DNA from: Maricaulis sp965228215
GTDB taxonomy: Bacteria > Pseudomonadota > Alphaproteobacteria > Caulobacterales > Maricaulaceae
Length of the DNA: 64,000 bases
Reading direction: 5' to 3'
Assembly (NCBI GenBank): GCA_965228215.1
Contig: OZ245800.1
Location: forward strand, 2,790,001-2,854,000
Part shown: positions 1 through 8,510 of the stretch, piece after piece
Layout of the letters: every line of letters starts with the position of its first letter
Position numbering within the stretch: position 1 is the first letter of the stretch
Made by a program: the position numbers and the translations under genes
Notes under the pieces: generated by a model
Database searches by the model: none
What the model saw: the letters and a program-made list of their open reading frames with translations, nothing else
What the model was told of the DNA's origin: nothing

Positions 1-515
1 TCGTTCAGATTCCGCTCAGACGTCAGCACACCCGTCACCCATACCGGAGCGAACAGGCGCTCGACCACGATCGGCTCTTCCGTCACGACGTGAACGATCT
101 GGTTGGGCGGCGGCGGCGGCGTGTGGATACAGGCCCCGAAATACGGCACGAGCAGGAATTCGCCGATCGCCCCACCCGGCTGGGCGTCGAGCGGGAGGAT
201 GAAGCCCGGCATGCGGATGGTGCGCCCGATCAACTCCTCGACGACGTTATAGGTGCCGATCTGCATCATCGGAGCACCGAAATGGTCCATCTCCGTCATC
301 GCGTAGCTCAGACGATAGAGCTCCTCGATGCGCTCCATCTCCCCTTCCGGCAGCAGGTCGTCCCAGTTGATGGTCAGGGGCGAGACATTGTCGAAACGGG
401 ACTCGCTGGTCTCGCCGTCCTGTGCGGTCGCGACAGGTGCGAGCGCGAGGGCCGAGACGAGCGCAAGAACAAGCGCTGGAGCGATGGATTTGGCGGTGAG
501 GATAAGACCACGCAT
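1..515 (-). CDS. DUF3299 family exported protein (partial, runs off left edge)
   Basis: The reading frame starts at ATG 515, with a GAGG Shine-Dalgarno just upstream, and runs off the window at base 1, so only about 171 N-terminal residues are visible. A hydrophobic signal peptide ending near APVATAQ predicts export. The strongest family mark is a conserved Cys-Ile-His followed by a proline run and Asn-Gln near residue 130 (GACIHTPPPPPNQ), typical of DUF3299. The gene begins 8 bp after the stop of the ABC permease, so it is probably the last visible member of the zrg-type operon. A periplasmic metal-handling role is inferred from the neighbours only; no enzymatic function is known to me. Confidence 0.8.
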   Translation of the reverse strand, partial: MRGLILTAKSIAPALVLALVSALALAPVATAQDGETSESRFDNVSPLTINWDDLLPEGEMERIEELYRLSYAMTEMDHFGAPMMQIGTYNVVEELIGRTIRMPGFILPLDAQPGGAIGEFLLVPYFGACIHTPPPPPNQIVHVVTEEPIVVERLFAPVWVTGVLTSERNLN

Positions 516-523
516 TTCAAACC

Positions 524-1777
524 TCAGAGTTTGGGACTGAGTCCGTCGGACAATACATTTCGTTGTGCCTGCCAGGCGGGCAAGGTTCCGGCGAGTGCGC
601 CGGCCAGCGTCACGGCGGCAAACACGCCGATTTCCAGAGTGCCGGCCGATCCCTGCAGATCCATGCCATAGCGCGTTTGCACGATAGACGCCACGACCGC
701 CATGGCCAATTGCGTCAGGACGATACCGGCGATCGCACCGATTGCGGCAAGGCCGCTCGCCTCCATGACGAGGAGCGTAAATATATCCGCAGGCCGCGCG
801 CCCGTAGCCCGCAGGACCGCCATTTCGCGGCGGCGTTCATTCAGACCGGATGTCAGGGCCGTCAGGATACTGATCAGACCCACCAGGAGCACAAGGATGG
901 AGATCGCGCGGAAAGCACGCTCGCCGGCGCCCAGGATCTGCCAGAGCTGTGTCAGCGCCACCCCGGGCATGACGGCTGACAGGGCTTCTCCGGAATAGGA
1001 ATTGATCTGCCGCTGCAGGCTCAGGACTCGAATGGGCGACGACGTGCCAATGAAGGCTGCCGTGATGCTTTCCGGCTGCAGCGCAGCCTCGGCTTCTGGA
1101 TCACGCGGCGCACCGGACGCAATACCGGTCTCCCAGCCGACATGGATCGCCTCGATACTCTCGAGCGAGACATGGACGGACCGGTCTACCGGCGTTCCGG
1201 TCACGGCGAGAATGCCCACGATCGTGAAATCATGCCCGCCATGTTCGGCGAAACTTACATCGCCCACACCGTGGGAGAGCAGGATCTGGTCGCCGATGGA
1301 ATATCCCAGCCTGCGCGCCACTTCCGAGCCCAACACGGCCTGGTGCGTAACTTCGAAGGCTTCACCGGCCTCGAAACGCAGCGGCAGGTCCCGGCCATAT
1401 TTGTAGCGCTCGAAATACTCTGTCGTCGTGCCGACAACACGGTAGCCCCGGTGGGAATCGCCCAGCGAGATGGGAACAGCCCACTCGACACCGGGCGCTG
1501 TAGAGATCCGCTCATAGCTTTCCCAGCTGATATTCGCCGTCGGGTCGCCCAGCCGGAAGACCGAGTAGAGCAGCAGGTTGATGGCCCCTCCCCGTGCACC
1601 AACGATGATGTCGGTATCGGAGATCGTCGAATTGAAACTCGCCCTCACGCCGGACTGGATGCGCTCAACGCTCAGGAAGAGCGAAACCGCAAGTGTGACG
1701 GCAAGCACCGTCAGGATGGCCGAAGTGCCACGACTGAGCAGACTTTTCCAGGCAAGGGAGAACAGCGCCGCATTCAT
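524..1777 (-). CDS. FtsX-like ABC transporter permease of a zinc-associated cluster
   Basis: This 417-residue membrane protein has one N-terminal transmembrane helix (LSRGTSAILTVLAVTLAVSLFL), a large extracytoplasmic MacB-type region, and three C-terminal helices with an ERRREMAVLRATGARP coupling segment. That is the FtsX/LolE/MacB architecture. Its start overlaps the stop of the ATPase gene by 4 bp, so translation is probably coupled. It is read here as the permease partner of the ATPase and ZrgA in a ZrgABC-like system. MacB-type transporters usually move lipoproteins or large ligands across the envelope rather than metal ions, so zinc transport by this permease is not certain. Confidence 0.85.
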   Translation of the reverse strand: MNAALFSLAWKSLLSRGTSAILTVLAVTLAVSLFLSVERIQSGVRASFNSTISDTDIIVGARGGAINLLLYSVFRLGDPTANISWESYERISTAPGVEWAVPISLGDSHRGYRVVGTTTEYFERYKYGRDLPLRFEAGEAFEVTHQAVLGSEVARRLGYSIGDQILLSHGVGDVSFAEHGGHDFTIVGILAVTGTPVDRSVHVSLESIEAIHVGWETGIASGAPRDPEAEAALQPESITAAFIGTSSPIRVLSLQRQINSYSGEALSAVMPGVALTQLWQILGAGERAFRAISILVLLVGLISILTALTSGLNERRREMAVLRATGARPADIFTLLVMEASGLAAIGAIAGIVLTQLAMAVVASIVQTRYGMDLQGSAGTLEIGVFAAVTLAGALAGTLPAWQAQRNVLSDGLSPKL

Positions 1778-2478
1778 GCCGCTACCCCGCCTGCGTGATT
1801 GATCTCGGGCAATTCGACGAAACGATCGAAACGTTCGGAGAGCGAGCGTTCATGACTCACGAACATCAGGGCCGCATTGCTGCGCTGGGCCTCCGCCGAA
1901 AGGAGTTCAAGGAAGCTTTCACGGCTGTCCTCGTCGAGGGCGGAGGTAGGTTCATCGGCGATGATCAGGCCGGGCCCACCGATCAGCGCACGGGCGGCGG
2001 CGACACGTTGCTGCTGGCCGACGCTGAGATTGGATGCCTGTTTGCGGTGGATATCCTCACCCAGTCCCAGCGCGGACAGAAGGCGCACAGCCTCTTCGGC
2101 CGGCGGCGTGCCGGCCTGCGCAAGCTGATCCGCGCGGCGCGAGGAAAAGCCCAGCGGCAACAGGACATTCTCAACTGCGCTTAGATAGGGCACGAGATTG
2201 AAGAGCTGAAAGATCATGCCGATCTCATCAGCACGCAAACGATCCCGCGCCCGGGATTTCGCAGGATCCATGAGCGTGCCCAAAACCTCGATCTCGCCTC
2301 GCTGAACCGGCGTCACCCCGGCGATCAGGCCCAGCAGCGTGCTCTTGCCGCTGCCGCTGGGTCCGGCGAGAAAGACGCGCTCGCCGCAAGCCAGTTCAAA
2401 ATCCTCGATCGCAAGGATTTCAGGCGCACCGGGCCAGGCATGGTGCAGATTACGGATCTTGATGGCAGGTGAGTTCAT
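1774..2478 (-). CDS. ABC transporter ATP-binding protein (LolD/MacB type)
   Basis: This is a complete 234-residue nucleotide-binding subunit. Walker A is GPSGSGKSTLL near residue 40, the Q-loop is IFQLFNLVPYL, the signature motif is NLSVGQQQRVAAARAL, and Walker B is LIIADEPTSALDED. It drives the FtsX-like permease encoded immediately downstream. Its ATG shares one base with the stop codon of zrgA (TGATG), and its stop overlaps the permease start, so zrgA, ATPase and permease look like one translationally coupled unit. The substrate cannot be read from the ATPase; the zinc link comes from ZrgA and the upstream Zur-like site. Confidence 0.9.
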   Translation of the reverse strand: MNSPAIKIRNLHHAWPGAPEILAIEDFELACGERVFLAGPSGSGKSTLLGLIAGVTPVQRGEIEVLGTLMDPAKSRARDRLRADEIGMIFQLFNLVPYLSAVENVLLPLGFSSRRADQLAQAGTPPAEEAVRLLSALGLGEDIHRKQASNLSVGQQQRVAAARALIGGPGLIIADEPTSALDEDSRESFLELLSAEAQRSNAALMFVSHERSLSERFDRFVELPEINHAGGVAA

Positions 2479-2993
2479 CAGGGAAGGCGTACGGACGTCT
2501 GGGACTGCGTGAATTCCATACCGAGCTGACGGGTCGGCGACAGGAAGACACCATCGATCTCGCTCAGGCTTTCGAAACGATCGAGCAGGTTCGTGCTCAC
2601 CGCGTTGATACGATCAGGCCGTGCGCAGCGTCCAGAATAGGTGACATGCACATCTCCGTGATCCGCCTCCTCGTCATGGTGGTCATGATCACTGCCAGCT
2701 CCCCCGCCCCATGAAATCTGGAAGGACTCGAGCTCGCACTGGCCACCGGTAAGATCGACGACATCACTGAAGACGGCAAACCGCGCATTGGCGTCGGAGA
2801 TGATCGCGTCTTCCGCCTCAGTCTCAGGGGCACGTTCAAATCCGTAGATGTCGTAGGCCGGAGAGCTGAACTCGACCTGCAGCACGCCGGATTCATCGAT
2901 CGCGACGGCCAGTTCCGCATGCCCATGCACGTGCGCGTCGTGCTGGACGGCGGTCGACATGGCCGCAGAGGCAAGAAAAACGGGAAGCAGCAT
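2478..2993 (-). CDS. zrgA: ZrgA family (DUF2796) zinc-associated periplasmic protein
   Basis: This 171-residue exported protein has an N-terminal signal (MLLPVFLASAAMSTA) followed at once by an Asp/His-rich stretch (HDAHVHGHAELAVAID) and, near residue 100, a second one (SDHDHHDEEADHGDVH). Both look like metal-binding segments. DUF2796/ZrgA proteins belong to a zinc-uptake system described in Vibrio. I chose ATG 2993 because AAGGAG lies 7 bases upstream; the longer frame back to 3026 lacks a ribosome site and would spoil the signal peptide. It heads the operon zrgA-ATPase-permease-DUF3299, and its promoter region holds the Zur-like box. Confidence 0.85.
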   Translation of the reverse strand: MLLPVFLASAAMSTAVQHDAHVHGHAELAVAIDESGVLQVEFSSPAYDIYGFERAPETEAEDAIISDANARFAVFSDVVDLTGGQCELESFQISWGGGAGSDHDHHDEEADHGDVHVTYSGRCARPDRINAVSTNLLDRFESLSEIDGVFLSPTRQLGMEFTQSQTSVRLP

Positions 2994-3041
2994 GACTAAA
3001 CTCCTTGTTGCACAGACATGCATCATTGCACTCGGGCGTCA

Positions 3042-3060
3042 AACGTTACTATATAACATT
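3042..3060. promoter_or_regulatory. Zur-like operator between zrgA and the MerC-domain gene
   Basis: The AT-rich site contains GTTA (3045-3048), five bases, then TAAC (3054-3057), resembling the GTTATA/TATAAC palindromes bound by alphaproteobacterial Zur. It lies about 50 bp from both divergent start codons and overlaps TATATA-like -10 candidates. The assignment to Zur is inference from the sequence type and the zinc-related genes. Confidence 0.55.
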
Positions 3061-3108
3061 ATGAAAGGTCGCATCCACCGGCCGCACCACACGACGAGAG
3101 GTTCACGA

Positions 3109-3471
3109 ATGCGCACGCACGACGCGATGGGGGTCAGCCTGTCTGGCCTATGTCTTCTCCACTGCCTGGGCCTGCCGCTGATTATCTCGCTGATACCTGC
3201 CGTGACATGGATGGAAAATGAACTCATCCATGTCGCACTTGCCGGGCTGGCGCTCCTGGTTGTGCTGAATGCGGTGCGTTCCTGGCCGGGCGGACGAACA
3301 CGTCTCATCCTTTGTGCAATCGCCGCTTTCGGGCTGAGCCTGTTGTTCTATGGCGCCTTCGTCGAGATCGGTGAGACCGCCGAGCGTGTCGTCACAACGT
3401 TCGGCGCGCTGGCCCTGGCGGCGGCGCATATTATCGCCTGGCGCAAGACGCGCGACAATCACTCGGTCTGA
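3109..3471 (+). CDS. MerC domain-containing membrane protein
   Basis: This 120-residue protein has four predicted membrane segments. The first carries the MerC-type paired cysteine signature CLLHCLGLP, which suggests metal binding within the membrane. MerC proteins were first known as mercury transporters, but short MerC-domain proteins are common beside Zur-regulated genes and probably carry other metals. No merA, merT or merR is visible. ATG 3109 is preferred because GAGAGG lies 8-9 bases upstream; an in-frame ATG at 3061 overlaps the presumed operator. It is divergent from zrgA, so both may answer to zinc limitation. Confidence 0.8.
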   Translation: MRTHDAMGVSLSGLCLLHCLGLPLIISLIPAVTWMENELIHVALAGLALLVVLNAVRSWPGGRTRLILCAIAAFGLSLLFYGAFVEIGETAERVVTTFGALALAAAHIIAWRKTRDNHSV

Positions 3472-3510
3472 TGTCTCGATGAGCTAGTGGCAACCGACCG
3501 GCGATTGTGG

Positions 3511-4137
3511 TCAGCCGGCGACGGTCTCGACCTCAAAGCCGCGCCAGGACAGCGTGTCACCCCAGTCAGCGACGAGGGCCTCCCGGGTGGATTTCTCGAT
3601 CGGTACCATGGTCATGTGCAGCAGCCAGCTATTGGCACGCTGCATCACTGGAACGAGGACTTCCTTCCAGTGCGGGCGCGGCGAACGCCCATTTGAATCC
3701 CAAACCGTTTCTGCGGCGGCGATCCGGCCTTCGAAAATCCCGTCGCCAAGAAGCCGGTGAATCTGGCATCCCGCTTCGGCGAGCGCGGCACGATCAAGCA
3801 ATTGGCCCTCCGCCAATTCCATCGGAGCCTCGCTTGATTCTTCCCAGGTCCGGGACAGCGCCTTGATCCGCAGGCCATCGCCACTCTGCTCAAGCAGCAT
3901 GACGAAATGCGGGGAATTCTTCACGACATTGGCGATGTGGGAATCGGCCGGCTGACCTTCCGGACGCGCCAGGAGATCGCCGATCTTTTCGGCGATCTGG
4001 CCTTCCACAACGGCCTGTCCGGTCTCCAGGCGGGAGAGATATCCCTGGCTGACATCAAGCAGTTCCGCGAGCGTCTGCTGCTTCATCTGCATACGGTGGC
4101 GGTATCGCCGGAGCTTGTATCCGAGATCGTCATTCAT
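3511..4137 (-). CDS. XRE-family transcriptional regulator with C-terminal sensor-like domain
   Basis: This 208-residue protein begins with an HTH_3 DNA-binding domain (residues 5-65; QQTLAELLDVSQGYLSRLETG is the helix-turn-helix). It continues into about 130 residues with no recognisable motif, which could be a PAS-like or other ligand-binding fold. I start it at ATG 4137, where homology to XRE proteins begins; upstream codons translate to a basic low-complexity stretch. It diverges from msrP, so it could regulate methionine-sulfoxide repair, but no operator was identified. It converges with the MerC gene. Confidence 0.8.
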   Translation of the reverse strand: MNDDLGYKLRRYRHRMQMKQQTLAELLDVSQGYLSRLETGQAVVEGQIAEKIGDLLARPEGQPADSHIANVVKNSPHFVMLLEQSGDGLRIKALSRTWEESSEAPMELAEGQLLDRAALAEAGCQIHRLLGDGIFEGRIAAAETVWDSNGRSPRPHWKEVLVPVMQRANSWLLHMTMVPIEKSTREALVADWGDTLSWRGFEVETVAG

Positions 4138-4363
4138 GGGCGGAGGATAGCGATATTTGTCATCAGCTTGAACGCTTTTCTTACGAAACCGGCCAGTTTT
4201 CCCCAATTGCAACAGCACGGTGCAAGTCCTCACCGGCGATAACAAGAGCGCACTCGCCGATCACGAAGCCGTGGACCCCGCAGACGAAAACATAAAGCGC
4301 TCTATATTCACGTCCAGTTCGAACTGGCCGACACCAACCGGTCGCATCGCCAAGGAATGCCCC

Positions 4364-5353
4364 ATGCTGATCCGTTCTCCCCGACGCTGGCAAATGCCCG
4401 AAAGCGCCGTTACGCCCAAATCGCTGTACCTCAATCGTCGCACGATCATGGCCGGCGCCGGTGCGACGGCGGTCACGGCCCTCGCCGGCTGCGCGCCTTC
4501 CCCGTCCGAGGCCCAGTCACAGAGCGGGACCGGATCGGCAGAACGCCCGGTGAATGGCGCGCTCGACTTCGTCGCGACCGATTATCGTGTCGACAGCCCG
4601 TCGACGCCCTACGACGCGGTCACCGGCTACAATAATTTCTACGAATTCGGTCTCGGCAAGGATGACCCGGCCCGCTATGCGAGCGCGATGACGACCGATC
4701 CGTGGTCGATCGAGGTCTCGGGCCATGCCGGCAATACCGGCACGTTTGCGCTTGAGGATGTGATCGATTTCTCCCGGCTGGAGGAACGCATCTACCGACT
4801 GCGCTGCGTCGAGGCCTGGTCGATGGTCGTGCCCTGGGTCGGTGTGCCCCTGGCGGATGTCCTGCGTGCCCTCGAACCGACATCCGATGCCCGCTATGTG
4901 CAGTTCGAAACCTATCTGAACCGCTCGGAAATGCGCGGCGTCCGCTTCCCGGTGCTCGACTGGCCTTATGTCGAGGGCCTGCGCATGGATGAGGCCATGA
5001 ACGAGCTCGCCTTCCTCGCAGTCGGTCTCTACGGCGAAGTCCTGCCCAACCAGAACGGCGCGCCCGTCCGCCTCGTCGTGCCGTGGAAATACGGCTACAA
5101 GTCGATCAAGTCGATCGCCAAGATCCGCTTCGTCAGCGAGCAGCCCGACACGTCCTGGAACCTCTCCGCGCCGAACGAGTACGGCTTCTATTCCAACGTG
5201 AATCCGGAACGCGATCACCCGCGCTGGAGCCAGCGCACCGAACGTGTCATCGGCGGGGGTATTTTCGAACGCCGGGACACGGAGATGTTCAACGGCTACG
5301 AGGCGGAAGTCGGCCACATGTATGCCGGCATGGATCTGATCGAAAACCACTGA
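4364..5353 (+). CDS. msrP: Protein-methionine-sulfoxide reductase catalytic subunit MsrP
   Basis: This is a 329-residue molybdopterin oxidoreductase of the sulfite-oxidase fold that repairs oxidised methionines in periplasmic proteins. A twin-arginine signal is visible (NRRTIMAGAGATAVTALAGCA), so the folded enzyme is exported by Tat. The molybdenum-ligating cysteine lies in LRCVEAWSMVVPW near residue 150. The start at ATG 4364 has AAGGA eight bases upstream; longer versions add unrelated sequence before the Tat signal. The stop overlaps the start of msrQ (TGATG), the usual coupling of catalytic and membrane subunits. Confidence 0.95.
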   Translation: MLIRSPRRWQMPESAVTPKSLYLNRRTIMAGAGATAVTALAGCAPSPSEAQSQSGTGSAERPVNGALDFVATDYRVDSPSTPYDAVTGYNNFYEFGLGKDDPARYASAMTTDPWSIEVSGHAGNTGTFALEDVIDFSRLEERIYRLRCVEAWSMVVPWVGVPLADVLRALEPTSDARYVQFETYLNRSEMRGVRFPVLDWPYVEGLRMDEAMNELAFLAVGLYGEVLPNQNGAPVRLVVPWKYGYKSIKSIAKIRFVSEQPDTSWNLSAPNEYGFYSNVNPERDHPRWSQRTERVIGGGIFERRDTEMFNGYEAEVGHMYAGMDLIENH

Positions 5354-6021
5354 TGCCGGCGACGAAAGCGATCCTGCGCACATTCGGTCGGGACTGGCTG
5401 AAACCGCTTGCCTTCTGGCTGCTCGCCCTGCCCGGCCTTTGGCTTGCCTGGCAGTGGGCGCTTCTGCTCAACGGTCAGGCCAATTCGCTCGGTTTCAACC
5501 CGATCGAAACCACGCACCGCTTTCTCGGCGACACGGCCCTTCGTATCCTGCTGGTCTCATTGGCCGTCACGCCCTTCCGCGATCTGACGCGCTGGCTGCC
5601 GATCATGAAGATCCGCCGGCGCATCGGACTGGCCGCGTTCTGGTATTCGCTGCTGCACATCGCCGCTTATATGGGTCTCGATCTCTATATCGCGGCAGGC
5701 ATGGATATCGGCGGGATGTTTGCGGGTCTGTGGGATGATGTGGTCGAGCGCATCTACATCACTTTGGGCATGGTCGCCTTTGTGGTCTTCATTCCGCTGG
5801 CGCTGACCTCGTTCGACACCGTCATTCGGCGCATGGGTGCCATCGCCTGGCGCCGCCTGCATCTGAGCGTCTACCCGCTCGGTGTGCTTGCGGTGCTTCA
5901 CTACGGTTTCATGGTGAAAGGCAATCAGCTCGGCCCGTGGATCCATGGCGGTATCCTGGCCCTGCTCCTGCTCTATCGACTGGTCACGCTGATCCGCTCG
6001 CATCGCCCTGCAGCCGCCTGA
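5353..6021 (+). CDS. msrQ: Haem-binding membrane subunit MsrQ
   Basis: This 222-residue protein has about six membrane helices and belongs to the ferric-reductase-like transmembrane family. It passes electrons from the respiratory chain to periplasmic MsrP. Histidines placed for haem binding occur in YSLLHIAAYMG and LHLSVYPLGVLAVLHYG. Its ATG overlaps the msrP stop by one base. The last 38 bases overlap the 3' end of the convergent alpha/beta hydrolase gene, so the two transcripts run into each other. Confidence 0.94.
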   Translation: MPATKAILRTFGRDWLKPLAFWLLALPGLWLAWQWALLLNGQANSLGFNPIETTHRFLGDTALRILLVSLAVTPFRDLTRWLPIMKIRRRIGLAAFWYSLLHIAAYMGLDLYIAAGMDIGGMFAGLWDDVVERIYITLGMVAFVVFIPLALTSFDTVIRRMGAIAWRRLHLSVYPLGVLAVLHYGFMVKGNQLGPWIHGGILALLLLYRLVTLIRSHRPAAA

Positions 6022-6856
6022 GGAACCAGTCCGCACAGCGGTCCGGATGGGTCATGGGTGCCAGATGTCCCAGGTCATCGGCGATCTCCAGCGGCACGCC
6101 GCGACGGCGCAGTCGCCAGCCTGTATAGACCGTCGAGCCCGGTTTGCCGGCCTTGAGCATGGCAATGTCCGGTCCGGTGACGGAGAGCGCCGCCCAGGGA
6201 TCATGGCCATGGGAGGCGAAATTTGCCGCCTCCAGCTCGGGTGAGCAGGCAAGGCGGAATGTCTCGCCATCCGGCACGAGGCCCGTGGTCAGATAATCGT
6301 CGAGCACGCCCGGCGCCCAATCGGCGAACAGGCGCTTGCCACCGTAATTGCTGGCGATCTCCTCCCGGCTCTCCCAGATGGCTCGACGGCGTTTCGCGAC
6401 GCTCGACATGGGATTGAACTGATAGGCCCACGGCCCTCCGGGAATGCGCGGAATGGCATAGAATCCGGTTGGCATGAAAATCGGTTCGATGAAAGCCGCA
6501 CGCTCGTATTCCAGACCGTGAAAGGCGGCAGCGAGAAGCGCACAACAGGCTCCCATCGAGTGTCCGGCCAGGAAGACAGGCCGATCATCCAGCGAGGCTG
6601 CCACGCGTGCCAGATCGGCGGCATAGATGTGCCAGTCACGCAATGTGTGCGGATCCACCGGCGCCTCGGACAGGCCCTGCCCCCGGGTGTCGGGTGCCGT
6701 GATCTCGAAATGCTGCGAGAGCCGGTCCAGCATCTGGCGATAGGTCTGGGCGTTGAACCCATTGGCGTGGCTGAAGACGAGATGCGGCGCGCCTTCATTC
6801 GGCCAGCGCAGCGCGCTCAGACGTCCGCCCTCAACCTCGATCCAGATGCGATTCAT
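5984..6856 (-). CDS. Alpha/beta-fold hydrolase
   Basis: This 290-residue alpha/beta hydrolase has an oxyanion-hole region HANGFNAQTYR, a nucleophile elbow GHSMG with the catalytic serine near residue 97, and a probable catalytic histidine in DLGHLAPMTHPD. The substrate is unknown; esterase or lipase-like small-molecule hydrolysis is the limit of what can be claimed. ATG 6856 is preferred, with GAGGG about nine bases upstream, over an in-frame GTG at 6865. It is encoded convergent to msrQ and is probably unrelated to it. Confidence 0.85.
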   Translation of the reverse strand: MNRIWIEVEGGRLSALRWPNEGAPHLVFSHANGFNAQTYRQMLDRLSQHFEITAPDTRGQGLSEAPVDPHTLRDWHIYAADLARVAASLDDRPVFLAGHSMGACCALLAAAFHGLEYERAAFIEPIFMPTGFYAIPRIPGGPWAYQFNPMSSVAKRRRAIWESREEIASNYGGKRLFADWAPGVLDDYLTTGLVPDGETFRLACSPELEAANFASHGHDPWAALSVTGPDIAMLKAGKPGSTVYTGWRLRRRGVPLEIADDLGHLAPMTHPDRCADWFLRRLQGDASGSA

Positions 6857-6982
6857 GCAGCCCACCCTCTTCTCGTCCTGAAACTGGCACTTCTTTTCCG
6901 GAAGTCAAAACAATGGGTTTTGCTCGACCCGGCGGGCGAGATCCCGTATCGATGAACGGCCGAATGTCGTGGGAGGGCAATC

Positions 6983-8089
6983 ATGCAGACACGGGCCGCA
7001 GTCGCATACAAGGCGGGCGCACCGCTATCCATCGAAACCGTGGAACTGGACGGACCGCGCCCGGGAGAAGTCCTGGTCGAGATCATGGCGACCGGGGTGT
7101 GTCACACCGATGCGTTCACGCTGTCGGGTGATGACCCGGAAGGTGCCTTCCCGGCGATTCTCGGCCATGAAGGCGCCGGTGTGGTGCGCGAAGTCGGTGC
7201 CGGTGTGACCTCGGTGAAACCGGGTGATCACGTCATTCCGCTCTACACGCCGGAATGCCGGGAATGCGATTACTGCCTGCATCCGAAAACCAATCTCTGC
7301 CAGAAGATTCGCGGCACTCAGGGCCAGGGCGTGATGCCCGACGGCACGTCCCGCTTCTCCATCAATGGCGAGAAGATCCTGCACTATATGGGCTGTTCGA
7401 CCTTCTCGAACTTCACCGTCCTGCCCGAGATCGCCCTGGCGAAAGTCCGTGAAGACGCGCCGTTCGACAAGATTTGCTACATCGGCTGCGGCGTCACGAC
7501 CGGTGTCGGCGCCGTTGCATTCGACGCCAAGGTTGAGCCCGGATCGAATGTCGTCGTCTTCGGCCTGGGCGGTATCGGCCTCAATGTGATTCAAGGCGCC
7601 CGCATGGTCGGTGCCAACAAGATCGTCGGCATCGATATCAATGAGGACAAGGTCGAGATCGCGAAGAAGTTCGGCATGACCGACTTCATCAACCCGACCA
7701 AGGTGGACGATATCGTTGAAGCCATCGTCGACCTCACAGGCGGCGGTGCGGACTATTCCTTCGAATGCATCGGCAATGTCTCGACCATGCGCCAGGCGCT
7801 GGAATGCTGTCACAAGGGCTGGGGCGAGAGCATCATCATCGGCGTGGCCGGAGCCGGCCAGGAAATCGCCACCCGCCCCTTCCAGCTGGTCACCGGTCGG
7901 GTCTGGCGCGGGACGGCCTTCGGCGGCGCTAGGGGCCGGACGGATGTGCCGAAAATCGTCGACTGGTACATGGACGGCAAGATCAATATCGATGATCTGA
8001 TCACCCACACCATGCCGCTCGACGAGATCAATTCCGCCTTCGATCTCATGCATGAAGGCAAGAGCATCCGCAGCGTGGTGGTGTACTAG
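6983..8089 (+). CDS. frmA: S-(hydroxymethyl)glutathione dehydrogenase / class III alcohol dehydrogenase
   Basis: This is a 368-residue zinc alcohol dehydrogenase of class III. It oxidises the spontaneous adduct of formaldehyde and glutathione with NAD and can also reduce S-nitrosoglutathione. Visible landmarks are the catalytic zinc ligands (ATGVCHTD, GHEGAGVV), the structural zinc cluster CRECDYCLHPKTNLC, and the Rossmann motif GLGGIGLNVIQG. A strong GGGAGGG lies seven bases before the ATG. No S-formylglutathione hydrolase or FrmR-type repressor is next to it, so it appears monocistronic. It converges with the DUF4345 gene, with a 4-bp overlap. Confidence 0.95.
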   Translation: MQTRAAVAYKAGAPLSIETVELDGPRPGEVLVEIMATGVCHTDAFTLSGDDPEGAFPAILGHEGAGVVREVGAGVTSVKPGDHVIPLYTPECRECDYCLHPKTNLCQKIRGTQGQGVMPDGTSRFSINGEKILHYMGCSTFSNFTVLPEIALAKVREDAPFDKICYIGCGVTTGVGAVAFDAKVEPGSNVVVFGLGGIGLNVIQGARMVGANKIVGIDINEDKVEIAKKFGMTDFINPTKVDDIVEAIVDLTGGGADYSFECIGNVSTMRQALECCHKGWGESIIIGVAGAGQEIATRPFQLVTGRVWRGTAFGGARGRTDVPKIVDWYMDGKINIDDLITHTMPLDEINSAFDLMHEGKSIRSVVVY

Positions 8090-8475
8090 CCCCGGACTGG
8101 CTTCGGTGTGCGCAGGAATAAGATCAGCCCGATGAGGGCAGCCGCGCATTCGTAATAAAGCAAGGGCATGATCGTGGCCGGCGGTGTTCCGGCGGCTGCG
8201 ATGCTGGCAAAGCGCCCGATAGCGGAACCGGCCATGAAAATCGCGGTAAAGGCGATCACATCCCGGCGGCGCTTCATGTCGAGCAGACCAAGCAGAAAGA
8301 TGGCTGCGGCCCCGACAAACACGCCGCCATAGGTCGAGCGGATCATGTTGTCCATGCCGGCGCTTCCGGTCTCCAGGCCGTAGCGGGCCAGCAGGATGTT
8401 CGGGTCGAAGAGATAAACCAGCCCGATCGAGCCGATCGCCAGCGCATTGAAGCCCAGATAAAGCCTGGTCAGCAT
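8086..8475 (-). CDS. DUF4345 domain-containing membrane protein
   Basis: This 129-residue protein has four predicted helices and the DUF4345 pattern (an N-terminal YLGFNALAIGSIGLVYLFDP helix, then RSTYGGVFVGAAAIFLLG). The function of this family is unknown. GAGGACG precedes the ATG. The gene overlaps the 3' end of frmA by 4 bp on the opposite strand and is followed upstream by a small unknown gene in the same direction, with a 35-bp gap, so the two may be cotranscribed. Confidence 0.8.
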   Translation of the reverse strand: MLTRLYLGFNALAIGSIGLVYLFDPNILLARYGLETGSAGMDNMIRSTYGGVFVGAAAIFLLGLLDMKRRRDVIAFTAIFMAGSAIGRFASIAAAGTPPATIMPLLYYECAAALIGLILFLRTPKPVRG

Positions 8476-8510
8476 GATTTCGTCCTCGTTTGCATGATTG
8501 TCCGTTTGCC

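Noticed and set aside
3109..3471. Mercury-resistance operon suggested by the MerC domain
   Set aside because: No merR, merT, merP or merA is present, and the divergent neighbours are zinc-type genes.
6885..6900. TGGCAC upstream of frmA, as in a sigma-54 -24 element
   Set aside because: The matching -12 GC element at the required spacing is absent (the sequence there reads TTCC).
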